Assembly: GCA_964420975.1 (NCBI GenBank)
Contig: CAYQVH010000011.1
Span: forward strand, 1 to 64,000
Reading direction: 5' to 3'
Origin: Accumulibacter sp964420975
Lineage (GTDB): Bacteria; Pseudomonadota; Gammaproteobacteria; Burkholderiales; Rhodocyclaceae
DNA: 64,000 nucleotides
In this document: positions 42,764 to 50,883 of the stretch, one piece after another
How positions within the stretch are numbered: position 1 is the first letter of the stretch
Layout of the letters: every line of letters begins with the position of its first letter
Notes under the pieces: model-generated
Told to the model about the DNA's origin: nothing
Seen by the model: only the letters and a program-made list of their open reading frames with translations
The model's database searches: none
Made by a program: the position numbers and the translations under genes

Positions 42764-43633
42764 TTAGTGCGCTTTTTTGGCAGCCGCCTTGGCCGGCGGG
42801 CTCGACAAAGGAGGGGGTTGAATGCCCGACGGCTTGGCGCCAGGATGGTCAAAGGCGATAGTCGTCGCCTTGGCGGCCTTGGCGGTGGCAAACGCGTCCG
42901 CCGCCACCGCCGGGTCGAGCTGCCACTGGGCGAGTTCCATCTGGTGCCGCAAGCGCAGCGGATCGCGGCGATAAACCGCGCGCAGCAAACGCGGCAGCTT
43001 GTCTTCGGCGCCAATCCAGATCTGGACGAAAACCTCGTCATTGGCGAAGGCAACCATATCGGTCAGGATCCCGGCGACGACTTTCGACTGCCCGATGTAA
43101 AACGCGTGCCGCAGACCATCAGCGATGTTCTTGTACGGGTCGGCAAGCAGCACGTCGGCAAACGGAAAGTAAATCGCGGCACGGTCGAAGGCAAGCTTGA
43201 GCGTGGCCTCGATCGTCGCCGGCGCGCTGGCAACGGCGACCAGATTCTCGGCCGGCGCGTACGCCGTCATCGACTGACCGTCGTAGTAGAACTCGGAAGC
43301 GGGCCCGTCATCGACCGTCACCACGCGGAGCTTGTCGGGCCGTTGCATGAGGACTTCCGAAAACGTCGTGTAGGCCAAGGCCGGACCCAGTCGGCTCGGA
43401 TGTTCGTAGGTGATCAGCGCCGTGAAAGACATCGCGCGGGCAGCCGCCAAACGATCGCTCATCGCCTTGAGAAGGTCGGTGGCTCGCGGTTCAAGCAGCG
43501 GCTGGACGACCGGTGGTGGTGGCGCCTTGCTCGCTGTCGCAGCCTTGCCCATGGTCGCCGGCTCTTTCGCCCAAACGCCGGCGGCAAACAGCGCCAGCAG
43601 TAGCGCACGCAACGTGTGGTTCATTCTCCGCAT
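42764..43633 (-). CDS. DUF2092-like periplasmic protein
   Basis: 289 residues with a signal peptide (LRALLLALFAAGVWA), a Pro/Ala-rich linker, and a domain like DUF2092, predicted to have the LolA/RseB lipoprotein-carrier fold (LRVVTVDDGPASEFYYDGQS, then PYKNIADGLRHAFYIGQSKV). The tail is Pro/Ala/Lys-rich. GAGGAGG six bases before ATG 43633 decides the start over the in-frame ATG at 43624. It lies between two small exported proteins, 27 bases after the first; the substrate is unknown. Confidence 0.72.
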   Translation of the reverse strand: MRRMNHTLRALLLALFAAGVWAKEPATMGKAATASKAPPPPVVQPLLEPRATDLLKAMSDRLAAARAMSFTALITYEHPSRLGPALAYTTFSEVLMQRPDKLRVVTVDDGPASEFYYDGQSMTAYAPAENLVAVASAPATIEATLKLAFDRAAIYFPFADVLLADPYKNIADGLRHAFYIGQSKVVAGILTDMVAFANDEVFVQIWIGAEDKLPRLLRAVYRRDPLRLRHQMELAQWQLDPAVAADAFATAKAAKATTIAFDHPGAKPSGIQPPPLSSPPAKAAAKKAH

Positions 43634-43660
43634 CTCATACCTCCTCATCCGTCGCAGCAT

Positions 43661-43948
43661 TCAGGGAATCATCCCGCATTCGAACATCTTGTTGGCGATC
43701 GGCCCGGCCACCCGGTTAATGAATTCGGTTCGCATCGCCGGGTCGTTGCGCAACATGCCGATCACACGCTGCTCCTCGGGCGACTTCGGCTCACCTTTCT
43801 TCGCCCACAACTGCTCGCAAGAGCTTTGCTGATACTTCTGCACCACCATTCCGGCCACCCTATCGAGGATTGGAAACTGCTGTGCGATCGCCAGTCCGAC
43901 CGCGACCGAAGCGCCAATCCCCACCACCCACGAAGTCGTCTTCCGCAT
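43661..43948 (-). CDS. Small exported protein of unknown function
   Basis: 95 residues: signal peptide or anchor helix (WVVGIGASVAVGLAIAQQF), then a helical stretch with two Cys (SSCEQLWAKKG; KMFECGMIP) that could form a disulfide. GGAGAAG precedes the ATG. First gene of the operon with the DUF2092-like and repeat proteins. Family not recognised. Confidence 0.65.
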   Translation of the reverse strand: MRKTTSWVVGIGASVAVGLAIAQQFPILDRVAGMVVQKYQQSSCEQLWAKKGEPKSPEEQRVIGMLRNDPAMRTEFINRVAGPIANKMFECGMIP

Positions 43949-44045
43949 GTTCTTCTCCCACTAGAGGTTGCTGGCGCGGCAGGACGACGGCCGCAGCCGG
44001 GTCGCGCCCCCCGGACTCGGACCGTTGATTGGTGGCTCTCCCGGC

Positions 44046-44080
44046 TAGCAGCCTGTCGGACTTGACCAAGTCGGCTGCTA
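44046..44080. other. Hairpin at the end of the outer-membrane protein gene
   Basis: TAGCAGCC and GGCTGCTA pair, with an inner GACTT/AAGTC stem, overlapping the stop codon of the minus-strand gene. No T-tract follows on that strand, so it may stabilise the 3' end or work with Rho rather than act as an intrinsic terminator. Confidence 0.4.
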
Positions 44081-44914
44081 AAAGAGAAAACTGGCGCCGA
44101 GCGCCAGGCCCGTGAAGCGGGAATCCAGGCTGTTACTTTGCTGGCCGCTGAAGTCGTACGACAGACTGCGCAAGGAGAGCGTCACATTTCCCCAGTCGAA
44201 GCGATAGCCAGCGGCGATCAGCGCCTGCCAGGTCCGGTTGTTCGAGCCACTGCCAAAATCAAGGTAGTACGGCATGAACCAGCGGCCATCGCCGCTCAAC
44301 GGCACTTGCCCCTTGACGCCAACAATGCCGTCCCATTTGCCGATGTCGCCCGAGGCGCTCCCCTGTACGCCGGGCAGAACACCCCGGCTACCGTCAACCC
44401 GCCAGTCGAGGTCGGTGTCGAGTCCGAGATAGCGGAAGCCGGCAAAGACGTCTACGTGCTTGGCCCCTTCGCGCCAGACCGTGTAACTACCGGCAAGCGT
44501 CCACACGTTACCGGTGAGGTCGATCTCGCTACCTGCGTCAACGAACCCAAGAGTGCGCCCGCGAGGCCCGTTGACCGCTTTCACCTGGGTCTCCTGGTCC
44601 CGGAAGCGAAGGTAGATGTAGTCGGTAAACACCGACCAGTCGCCCTTGCGTGCCTCGCCCGTGATCATTGCGGCAAAGGACAGATGCTTCAGGTAGTCGT
44701 TCGGGCTCGAATGCATGCCGGTATCGATCGAGGCGACTCCCCCTCGCCCGCTAACCGTGGCGTCGACGTAGAGGGTTGGCAACCAGACGTACGGCGTGAT
44801 ACTGAAATGCCACTGTCCGTCGAAAGGGTTGACTTCGGCCGCCGCCGGCAACGCGATTGCCGACACCGCGATGGCGACCATCAGACCCTGCCGCAGGGTG
44901 TTTTTCCGACGCAT
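44078..44914 (-). CDS. Outer-membrane beta-barrel protein of unknown function
   Basis: 278 residues with a signal peptide (VAIAVSAIALPAAA) and alternating hydrophobic strands with aromatic girdles (WHFSITPYVWLPTLYVDATV; WSVFTDYIYLRFRD; FAGFRYLGLDTDLDW), ending in Phe, as barrel proteins do. It resembles the family of conserved 'outer membrane protein' barrels with an ITPYxWxP motif. GGAGGAAG before ATG 44914; upstream in-frame residues are rejected. Divergent from a sensor kinase. Confidence 0.78.
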   Translation of the reverse strand: MRRKNTLRQGLMVAIAVSAIALPAAAEVNPFDGQWHFSITPYVWLPTLYVDATVSGRGGVASIDTGMHSSPNDYLKHLSFAAMITGEARKGDWSVFTDYIYLRFRDQETQVKAVNGPRGRTLGFVDAGSEIDLTGNVWTLAGSYTVWREGAKHVDVFAGFRYLGLDTDLDWRVDGSRGVLPGVQGSASGDIGKWDGIVGVKGQVPLSGDGRWFMPYYLDFGSGSNNRTWQALIAAGYRFDWGNVTLSLRSLSYDFSGQQSNSLDSRFTGLALGASFLF

Positions 44915-45115
44915 TTTCTTCCTCCACCAACGCATCCGTGCCAGGATAGCACTACGCCAACCTGCCCGGAACGCCTTCCACGCGTGGGCTTCCCTCGACA
45001 GGCGAGTTTTAGGCAGAATCGCAACGCATCCGCGAAACCTTCGTCCGTGTCGGGCAGTCACGATAAGTGACACGCTTGAACGCAGCCACTGACGCCCGAC
45101 GACGCGTGGTTTTGT

Positions 45116-45129
45116 GCGCGCTAGCGCGC
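45116..45129. other. 14-bp perfect palindrome just before the sensor-kinase start
   Basis: GCGCGCTAGCGCGC ends 13 bases before the ATG at 45142. A second inverted repeat, GTCAC-GATAA-GTGAC, is at 45057-45071. Either could be an operator in the divergent promoter region, or the palindrome could hide the ribosome-binding site, which is otherwise weak. Confidence 0.3.
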
Positions 45130-45141
45130 GACGTGGTGATC

Positions 45142-46269
45142 ATGGATACAATCGAAAAGATGGGAAACAACCCGGAGCAATCGGCGGTCGTCGTAGACGC
45201 CTCGTTGTTGCAGCAGGACCTCGATGCGCTGCCGGTGGGCGTCTGGATCGCCGATTCACACGGCAGATTGGTCGCCAACAACCCTGCCGGACGCGAAATC
45301 TGGCAGGGCGAGCGCTGGATCGGACCCGAACAATACGGCGAGTACAAGGCGTGGTGGGCGGCGACCGGAAAAAGGGTGGAGGCAAACGAGTGGGCAATGG
45401 CGCGACTGATCGTCAGCGGAGAGGCGGTCGCACGCGGCGAGATGCTCGAAATCGAGGCCTTCGACGGCACGCGCAAGACGATCCTCAACTACGCGGTGCC
45501 GATTCACGACACCACGGGGCACCTGCGCGCAGCGATTGCCGTTAATCAGGACATTACCGACCTCAAACGAGCCAATGACGATCTCGAACTCTTGCGTCGA
45601 CAGTTGCAGGCGGTTTCTGCTGCCGTGATCGAAGCTCAGGAGGAAGAGCGCCGGCGGATCGCGAGGGAACTTCATGACGGCATTGGACAAGTCCTCAGCG
45701 CGCTCAAGATCAACGTCGATACCGTACGTCGTCGTTGCCGCGACGAAAGCTGTACTGATCTGCTGCAACGCGCGGTGGCGATGGCGGACACGCTGCTTGG
45801 CGACGTGCGCGAAATCACGCGCCGCCTGCGACCACCACCACTCGAAGACATGGGTCTCGTCGCGGCCGTGCGCTGGCATCTCGACAATCTGGTCGTTAAC
45901 CAATCAATCGACCTTCGCCTGGTCGCTGAAACACCAGTCGCCCGCCTGCCGGCCAACGTCGAAGTCGCGTGTTTTCGCATCATCCAGGAAGCGGTTTCCA
46001 ACGCCATCCGCCACGCCGAAGCCGATCGGATTACGGTCACGCTCAGCAGCGACGACGTCTGCCTGAGCTTGTCGGTTCGCGACGACGGTCGCGGCTTCGA
46101 TGCGCACGCTTCGTCAACCCACAAGGACCAGCAGCCGCTTGGCCTGTTAGGCATGCGCGAACGGGCGACACTGCTTGGTGGCGAGATGCAGATCGCGTCC
46201 GCTCCCGGCGCGGGAACCGAAGTACGGGTGGCGATCCCCTTACCTCTCATGCAAGGCGACGCCACGTGA
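45142..46269 (+). CDS. PAS sensor histidine kinase, NarX/DegS (HisKA_3) type
   Basis: 375 residues, apparently cytoplasmic. One PAS domain (LPVGVWIADSHGRLVANNPA) with its C-terminal cap is followed by a HisKA_3 dimerisation domain with phospho-acceptor His178 in RRIARELHDGIGQVLSALK and a HATPase domain (EAVSNAIRHAEA; DDGRGF; LGLLGMRERATLLGG). The start at 45142 leaves out 25 upstream residues with no domain; its Shine-Dalgarno is poor. The stop overlaps the regulator ATG (TGATG), so the pair is coupled. Confidence 0.88.
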   Translation: MDTIEKMGNNPEQSAVVVDASLLQQDLDALPVGVWIADSHGRLVANNPAGREIWQGERWIGPEQYGEYKAWWAATGKRVEANEWAMARLIVSGEAVARGEMLEIEAFDGTRKTILNYAVPIHDTTGHLRAAIAVNQDITDLKRANDDLELLRRQLQAVSAAVIEAQEEERRRIARELHDGIGQVLSALKINVDTVRRRCRDESCTDLLQRAVAMADTLLGDVREITRRLRPPPLEDMGLVAAVRWHLDNLVVNQSIDLRLVAETPVARLPANVEVACFRIIQEAVSNAIRHAEADRITVTLSSDDVCLSLSVRDDGRGFDAHASSTHKDQQPLGLLGMRERATLLGGEMQIASAPGAGTEVRVAIPLPLMQGDAT

Positions 46270-46913
46270 TGGCCGACCGCGTCCACGTCCTGCTTGTCGA
46301 CGACCACCAGCTGGTGCGCGCTGGCCTGCGCCTGCTGCTCTCGGAGATGGAAGCGATTGCCGTCGTCGGTGAGGCGGCGAATGGTGAAGAAGCTCTTGCC
46401 CTGTGCGAGGAGACCTCCCCCGACGTCGTTCTGATGGATATCGCGATGCCTGTGCTCGGAGGCCTGGGAGCGCTGTCGCGAATTCGCCAGCGTTGCCCGG
46501 GAATGCGGGTGATCATGCTCTCGATGCTCGATAACGAGGAGCACGTCCTCGAGGCTTTTCGCCAGGGAGCCGCCGGCTACCTGCTCAAGGATGCAGCGCC
46601 CGCCGAGCTGGAACTCGCCATCCGGGCCGCGATGCGTGGCGACGCCTGGCTGTCGGCGGCGATTACCCGGCCGGTCGTCGATCGTTGCCTGATGCGCGCC
46701 GACGCGGGTGTGGCGCCGCCATTGAGCCCCCGTCAACACGAGGTTCTACGACTCCTCGCCGAAGGCAAGACAATGAAAGAAATTGCCTTTGTACTCAAGC
46801 TCAGCGTCAAGACGGTGGAGACGCACCGCGCGCTGGCAATGGAACGTATCGGCGTGCACGACATCGCCGGAATCGTACGCTACGCAATCCGCCACGGGAT
46901 GGTCACCGCCTGA
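46269..46913 (+). CDS. LuxR/NarL-family response regulator
   Basis: 214 residues: receiver domain with acidic pair DD at 11-12, phospho-acceptor Asp57 in VVLMDIAMP and Lys in GYLLKDAAP, then a LuxR-type helix-turn-helix (LSPRQHEVLRLLAEGKTMKE, then LKLSVKTVETHRALAMERIG). Partner of the overlapping upstream kinase. Its targets are not evident; the divergent outer-membrane protein is a candidate by position. Confidence 0.92.
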   Translation: MADRVHVLLVDDHQLVRAGLRLLLSEMEAIAVVGEAANGEEALALCEETSPDVVLMDIAMPVLGGLGALSRIRQRCPGMRVIMLSMLDNEEHVLEAFRQGAAGYLLKDAAPAELELAIRAAMRGDAWLSAAITRPVVDRCLMRADAGVAPPLSPRQHEVLRLLAEGKTMKEIAFVLKLSVKTVETHRALAMERIGVHDIAGIVRYAIRHGMVTA

Positions 46914-47024
46914 CAGCCTGCCGGACGGGATGGCCCGAAGCGAAAGGAGTGGGACCACGGCACAGCTGGCTGCCGGGCCGACACCGGCCAAGGCTTTTCG
47001 AAGCCAAAGTCAGGTCTTTCCCGA

Positions 47025-47053
47025 TTGGAAGGGTGCCGGCTAGCGCCTAGCAT
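47025..47053 (+). promoter_or_regulatory. Possible sigma-70 promoter of the signalling cluster
   Basis: TTGGAA and TAGCAT are 17 bases apart, about 33 bases before the ATG of the GGDEF-EAL gene. A match to consensus in four positions each; moderate to weak evidence. Confidence 0.35.
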
Positions 47054-47085
47054 CGGTTCAGGGTGGTCTATATCCTGGAGAACCG

Positions 47086-50000
47086 ATGTCCGTGGCAAGC
47101 TTGTTCGCACTCAACCTGGGGGGCGACCGGGAGGCGCTCTCTCTTTCTTCGCGCACGCTGCGTGCGGCCGGCCTACGCGTCCTCGAAGCCGACGATCTCC
47201 CGCTGGCGCTGGCGCTGTCGCACCGATGGCCGGATCTCGTCGTCTTTGATTCGCGCGTAGGCCGAGCCTTGGTCGATGAAGTCTGTCGCGCCTTACAAGC
47301 TGACGGCCGGCGAGCGATTCCGATCCTGGAACTGGTCGCGCACGGCGACGCGGACCTCGTCGCTAGTGACCGCCCCAACGGTTTAGGCCGCGCCCGGCTG
47401 CACTGGCCGGCGGGACTCGAAGTCGTTCGAGCCACGATCGGCGTGCTTTTGCCAAACGCTCGCGCCGGCAGCGGCGCGGCGACTGCCACAGCCGGCGGGC
47501 AAGCGCTGGAGCAGACGGTAGCGGCTTGCCTGCTGGATGCTCGCGGCAAGGTCGTCGCTTGGGATGAGGTCGCCGAGCGTCTCTTCGGCTGGACGGCGGC
47601 AGAGACGCTCGGCGAAAAAGTGCCTTTCCTGACCGACACCCACAACGCAGACGTCCTTGCCTTGCTGCCGCGCGCCACGACCGGACAGCCGGCCTGCCGA
47701 CCGCAAACGATCGTCTGCGGCAAGGACGGGCGCCTGCGAGTGGTCGCCGTGTCGTTGGTACCTTTCGTGGACACCGCCGGAGACGTCGCCCAAGTGCAAG
47801 TCATCGTCGCCGAGACAGATCCCAGCGCAAGCGCGAATGACCCCTCTGACCCGCTCTCGGCAATCGTTCTCGCCAGCCAGGATTTGATCTGCATCGTCGA
47901 CCGCAGGGGGATTACCGAGTTCGTCAACCCGGCCGGACACGAGCTGTGCGCACCGCCTGCACAGACTTCGTCATCGTTTGACCTCCGGCGCCTCCTCGCG
48001 CCGGCCTCGCGTCGACGCCTCCTGCAAGTGGTCTTGCCACGCGCCGCGAGCGACGGCCTGTTTCAGTGTGAACTGGCGTTCGTCGGCGGCGACGGACTGG
48101 AAACGCCGGTCTCGGTGCAGGCGATACGCCTGGGTGGCCACGGCAGCGAGCGGATCGCCGTTGTCGCCCGGGACATCAGCGCACAGAAAAAAGCCGAAGC
48201 GCGACTCGTGCGCTTGAACCGCACGCTGCAGGTTCTCAGCCGATGCGGCCAGGTCATCCAGGACGAGTCGGACGAAACGGCGATGCTGGCGGCAGTCTGT
48301 CGGCTGCTGACAGAGACGGGAAGCTACCGCTTTGCCTTTGCCGGCTTGCTCGGCGGCGAGGGCGAGAGTGAAGTCGTCCCGGTGGCATGGTCGGGAGAGC
48401 AGGCTGTGTCGGCTGACGAACTGGTCAGCTGCTGGAATCCGGAGACGCCGGTCGCTGGCGGCCCGGTGGCAGCAGCGGTACGGACCGGGAGGGCGATCGT
48501 CCGTCACGGTCTGACGCGACCGAAGCACGCGCCTTGCGCCGACCTGAAGAAGCGCCTGGGTTTGCGCGCCGTGGTCGCCCTGCCGCTGATTGCCGGCGAG
48601 GGCTGTCTCGGCGCCTTGAGTGTCTACTCCAGCCGGACCGACGTGTTCGACGCCGAAGAGGTCGGCCTGCTGCAGGACTTGGCGCGTCAGGTGGCGCACG
48701 CCGTGCAAGCCTTGCGCGAGCGCGTCGCGCGGCGCCGGGCCGAAACCTCGCACCGGCTGCTGGCAGCGGCTTTCGAGTCGACGCAAGAGGGAATCATGAT
48801 CACCGACGCGGTGAGTCCCGCGCATCCGGTGGTCTATGTCAATTCCGCGGTGAGCCGGATCTCGGGGTGGGGAGCAGGCGAACTGATCGGACGCAGCGGC
48901 CGCCTTCTGGCCGAGGGCGAACTCCATCAGACGGAAATGGACGTCATTCGTCGCGCGCTGCGCGGACGCTCGGCCGGGCAGGCGGTGCTGCGCTGCTACC
49001 GCAAGGATGGTCAGCCCTTCTGGAGCGAAGTGCGTGTCGCGCCGGTCCGTGATGCCGACGACGGCGAGGTGACGCACTACGTCAGCGTGATATCAGACGT
49101 CACGCGCCGCGTATACCACGAAGACCAGCTCGCGCATCTGGCCACGCATGACCTGTTGACCGGTCTGGCCAACCGAACGCTGTTGCACGATCGCTTGCGC
49201 CAGGCCCTGGTGCACGCCGAACGCTACGGCAAGCTGGTCGCCGTCCTGCTCTTCGATCTCGACCACTTCCGGCAGGTCAACGAACGGGTTGGGCGCGGCG
49301 TCGGTGACCTGCTGCTGCAGTCGATCGCGCGCCGTCTGACGGCCATCGCCAAAGACAGCGATACGATGGCTCGCCTCGGCAGCGACGAGTTCGTCCTTCT
49401 GCTCGCCGATCGTGAGGCGCAACAGCAGGTGACGAGCGCCGCCGAAATGCTGCTCGAAGTCCTGACGCCTCCGTTGTGGGTGGGCAGCGAGGAGTTTCTG
49501 GTGACGCCAAGTATCGGCGCCGCGATTTTCCCGCTCGACACGAGCGACGCCGAAGACCTGCTGCGTCTGGCCGACATCGCGATGTCGGCGGCCAAGGCGG
49601 CGGGGCGCAACACCTTTCGTTTTTACGCGCCGGAGATGTCGCTACACGCGCTGCGGCAGACGGAACTGACCAAGGACCTGCGACGCGCGATCGAGCGGCA
49701 AGAGCTGGTGCTGCACTACCAGCCGAAAGCCGACCTCTACTCCGGCAACTGCACCGGCGTCGAGGCGCTCGTCCGCTGGCAACATCGAGAGCACGGCCTG
49801 ATTCCGCCCGGCGAATTCATTCCCCTGGCCGAAGCAAGCGGACAGATCGTCGCCATCGGCCGGTGGGTGTTGCAGGAAGCGTGCCGCGACATCGCGCGCT
49901 GGCAGGCCGGCAACGTGCCGACGCCACGCGTCGCGGTCAATCTTTCGCCCCAACAACTCGCCAATGACGAACTCATCAATGAGGTCACGGCCGCTCTTGC

Positions 50001-50883
50001 GACAAACGGCGCCGTCGCTCGTCAGCTGGAACTCGAAGTCACCGAATCGACGGTGATGGACAACCCCGAAACCGCCGCACGCACCCTGCGCGACTTGCGC
50101 GAGATGGGGGTTCGTCTGGCGATGGATGACTTCGGTACCGGCCACTCGAGCCTCGGCAACCTGCGTCGTTTTCCCTTCGACGTCCTGAAGATCGACCGCT
50201 CATTCGTCAATAACGTCACCACCGAACCGCAGGATGCGGCGATCGCGGCAACGGTAATCGCCATGGCACACAGTCTCGGCTTGAAAGTGATCGCCGAAGG
50301 CGTCGAAAGCGAAAGTCAGGTGCAATGGCTGCGTGACCATCTCTGCGACGAGATTCAGGGCTACTACCTCAGTCGCCCGGTACCCGCCGCGCAGATCATG
50401 CCCCTGTTGTCCAGCCCGCAGCCGCTGTTGTCGACGGCCAGCGAAAGCCTGCGCCCGCAGCGCACACTCCTTCTGGTAGACGACGAAGCGGACATCCTGC
50501 GCGCCTTGAAGCGGCTGTTGCGTCGAAGCGGCTATCACATCCTGGCGACGACCTCGGCGACCCAGGCGCTCGACCTGCTCGCGAGACAGCGTGTGCAAGT
50601 CATCGTCTCCGACCAGCGGATGCCGGAAATGAACGGCTCCGAATTCCTCCGTCGCGCCCGCGCCCTCTACCCGGACACCGAACGCATCATGCTCACCGGC
50701 TACTCCGATCCCGACACCATGGCAGAAGCGATCAACCGTGGAGCGATCAGCAAGTTTCTGACCAAGCCGTGGGATGACGAGGAACTGCGCGCCGCGATCC
50801 ACGAGGCCTTCGTCGCCTACGACCAACGCGCCACCCACCGCAGCGAGCTGTCGACCGACGGTTCGCCGGAAGCGCCGACGTGA
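47086..50883 (+). CDS. PAS-GAF-PAS-GGDEF-EAL-REC multidomain signalling protein
   Basis: 1265 residues. A REC-like N-terminus (about 1-120, without a clear phospho-site), two PAS-like domains (about 140-245, 255-365), GAF (about 380-545), PAS (about 555-675), GGDEF (about 680-845), EAL (about 855-1105) and a C-terminal REC with Asp1176 in VIVSDQRMPEMNG. The GGDEF signature is LGSDEF at 764-769, missing the first Gly, so cyclase activity is doubtful. The EAL part keeps EALVR, VNLSP, DDFGTG, LKIDRSF and EGVE, so c-di-GMP hydrolysis is likely. GGAG before the ATG; GTGA overlap with the next gene. Confidence 0.9.
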   Translation: MSVASLFALNLGGDREALSLSSRTLRAAGLRVLEADDLPLALALSHRWPDLVVFDSRVGRALVDEVCRALQADGRRAIPILELVAHGDADLVASDRPNGLGRARLHWPAGLEVVRATIGVLLPNARAGSGAATATAGGQALEQTVAACLLDARGKVVAWDEVAERLFGWTAAETLGEKVPFLTDTHNADVLALLPRATTGQPACRPQTIVCGKDGRLRVVAVSLVPFVDTAGDVAQVQVIVAETDPSASANDPSDPLSAIVLASQDLICIVDRRGITEFVNPAGHELCAPPAQTSSSFDLRRLLAPASRRRLLQVVLPRAASDGLFQCELAFVGGDGLETPVSVQAIRLGGHGSERIAVVARDISAQKKAEARLVRLNRTLQVLSRCGQVIQDESDETAMLAAVCRLLTETGSYRFAFAGLLGGEGESEVVPVAWSGEQAVSADELVSCWNPETPVAGGPVAAAVRTGRAIVRHGLTRPKHAPCADLKKRLGLRAVVALPLIAGEGCLGALSVYSSRTDVFDAEEVGLLQDLARQVAHAVQALRERVARRRAETSHRLLAAAFESTQEGIMITDAVSPAHPVVYVNSAVSRISGWGAGELIGRSGRLLAEGELHQTEMDVIRRALRGRSAGQAVLRCYRKDGQPFWSEVRVAPVRDADDGEVTHYVSVISDVTRRVYHEDQLAHLATHDLLTGLANRTLLHDRLRQALVHAERYGKLVAVLLFDLDHFRQVNERVGRGVGDLLLQSIARRLTAIAKDSDTMARLGSDEFVLLLADREAQQQVTSAAEMLLEVLTPPLWVGSEEFLVTPSIGAAIFPLDTSDAEDLLRLADIAMSAAKAAGRNTFRFYAPEMSLHALRQTELTKDLRRAIERQELVLHYQPKADLYSGNCTGVEALVRWQHREHGLIPPGEFIPLAEASGQIVAIGRWVLQEACRDIARWQAGNVPTPRVAVNLSPQQLANDELINEVTAALATNGAVARQLELEVTESTVMDNPETAARTLRDLREMGVRLAMDDFGTGHSSLGNLRRFPFDVLKIDRSFVNNVTTEPQDAAIAATVIAMAHSLGLKVIAEGVESESQVQWLRDHLCDEIQGYYLSRPVPAAQIMPLLSSPQPLLSTASESLRPQRTLLLVDDEADILRALKRLLRRSGYHILATTSATQALDLLARQRVQVIVSDQRMPEMNGSEFLRRARALYPDTERIMLTGYSDPDTMAEAINRGAISKFLTKPWDDEELRAAIHEAFVAYDQRATHRSELSTDGSPEAPT

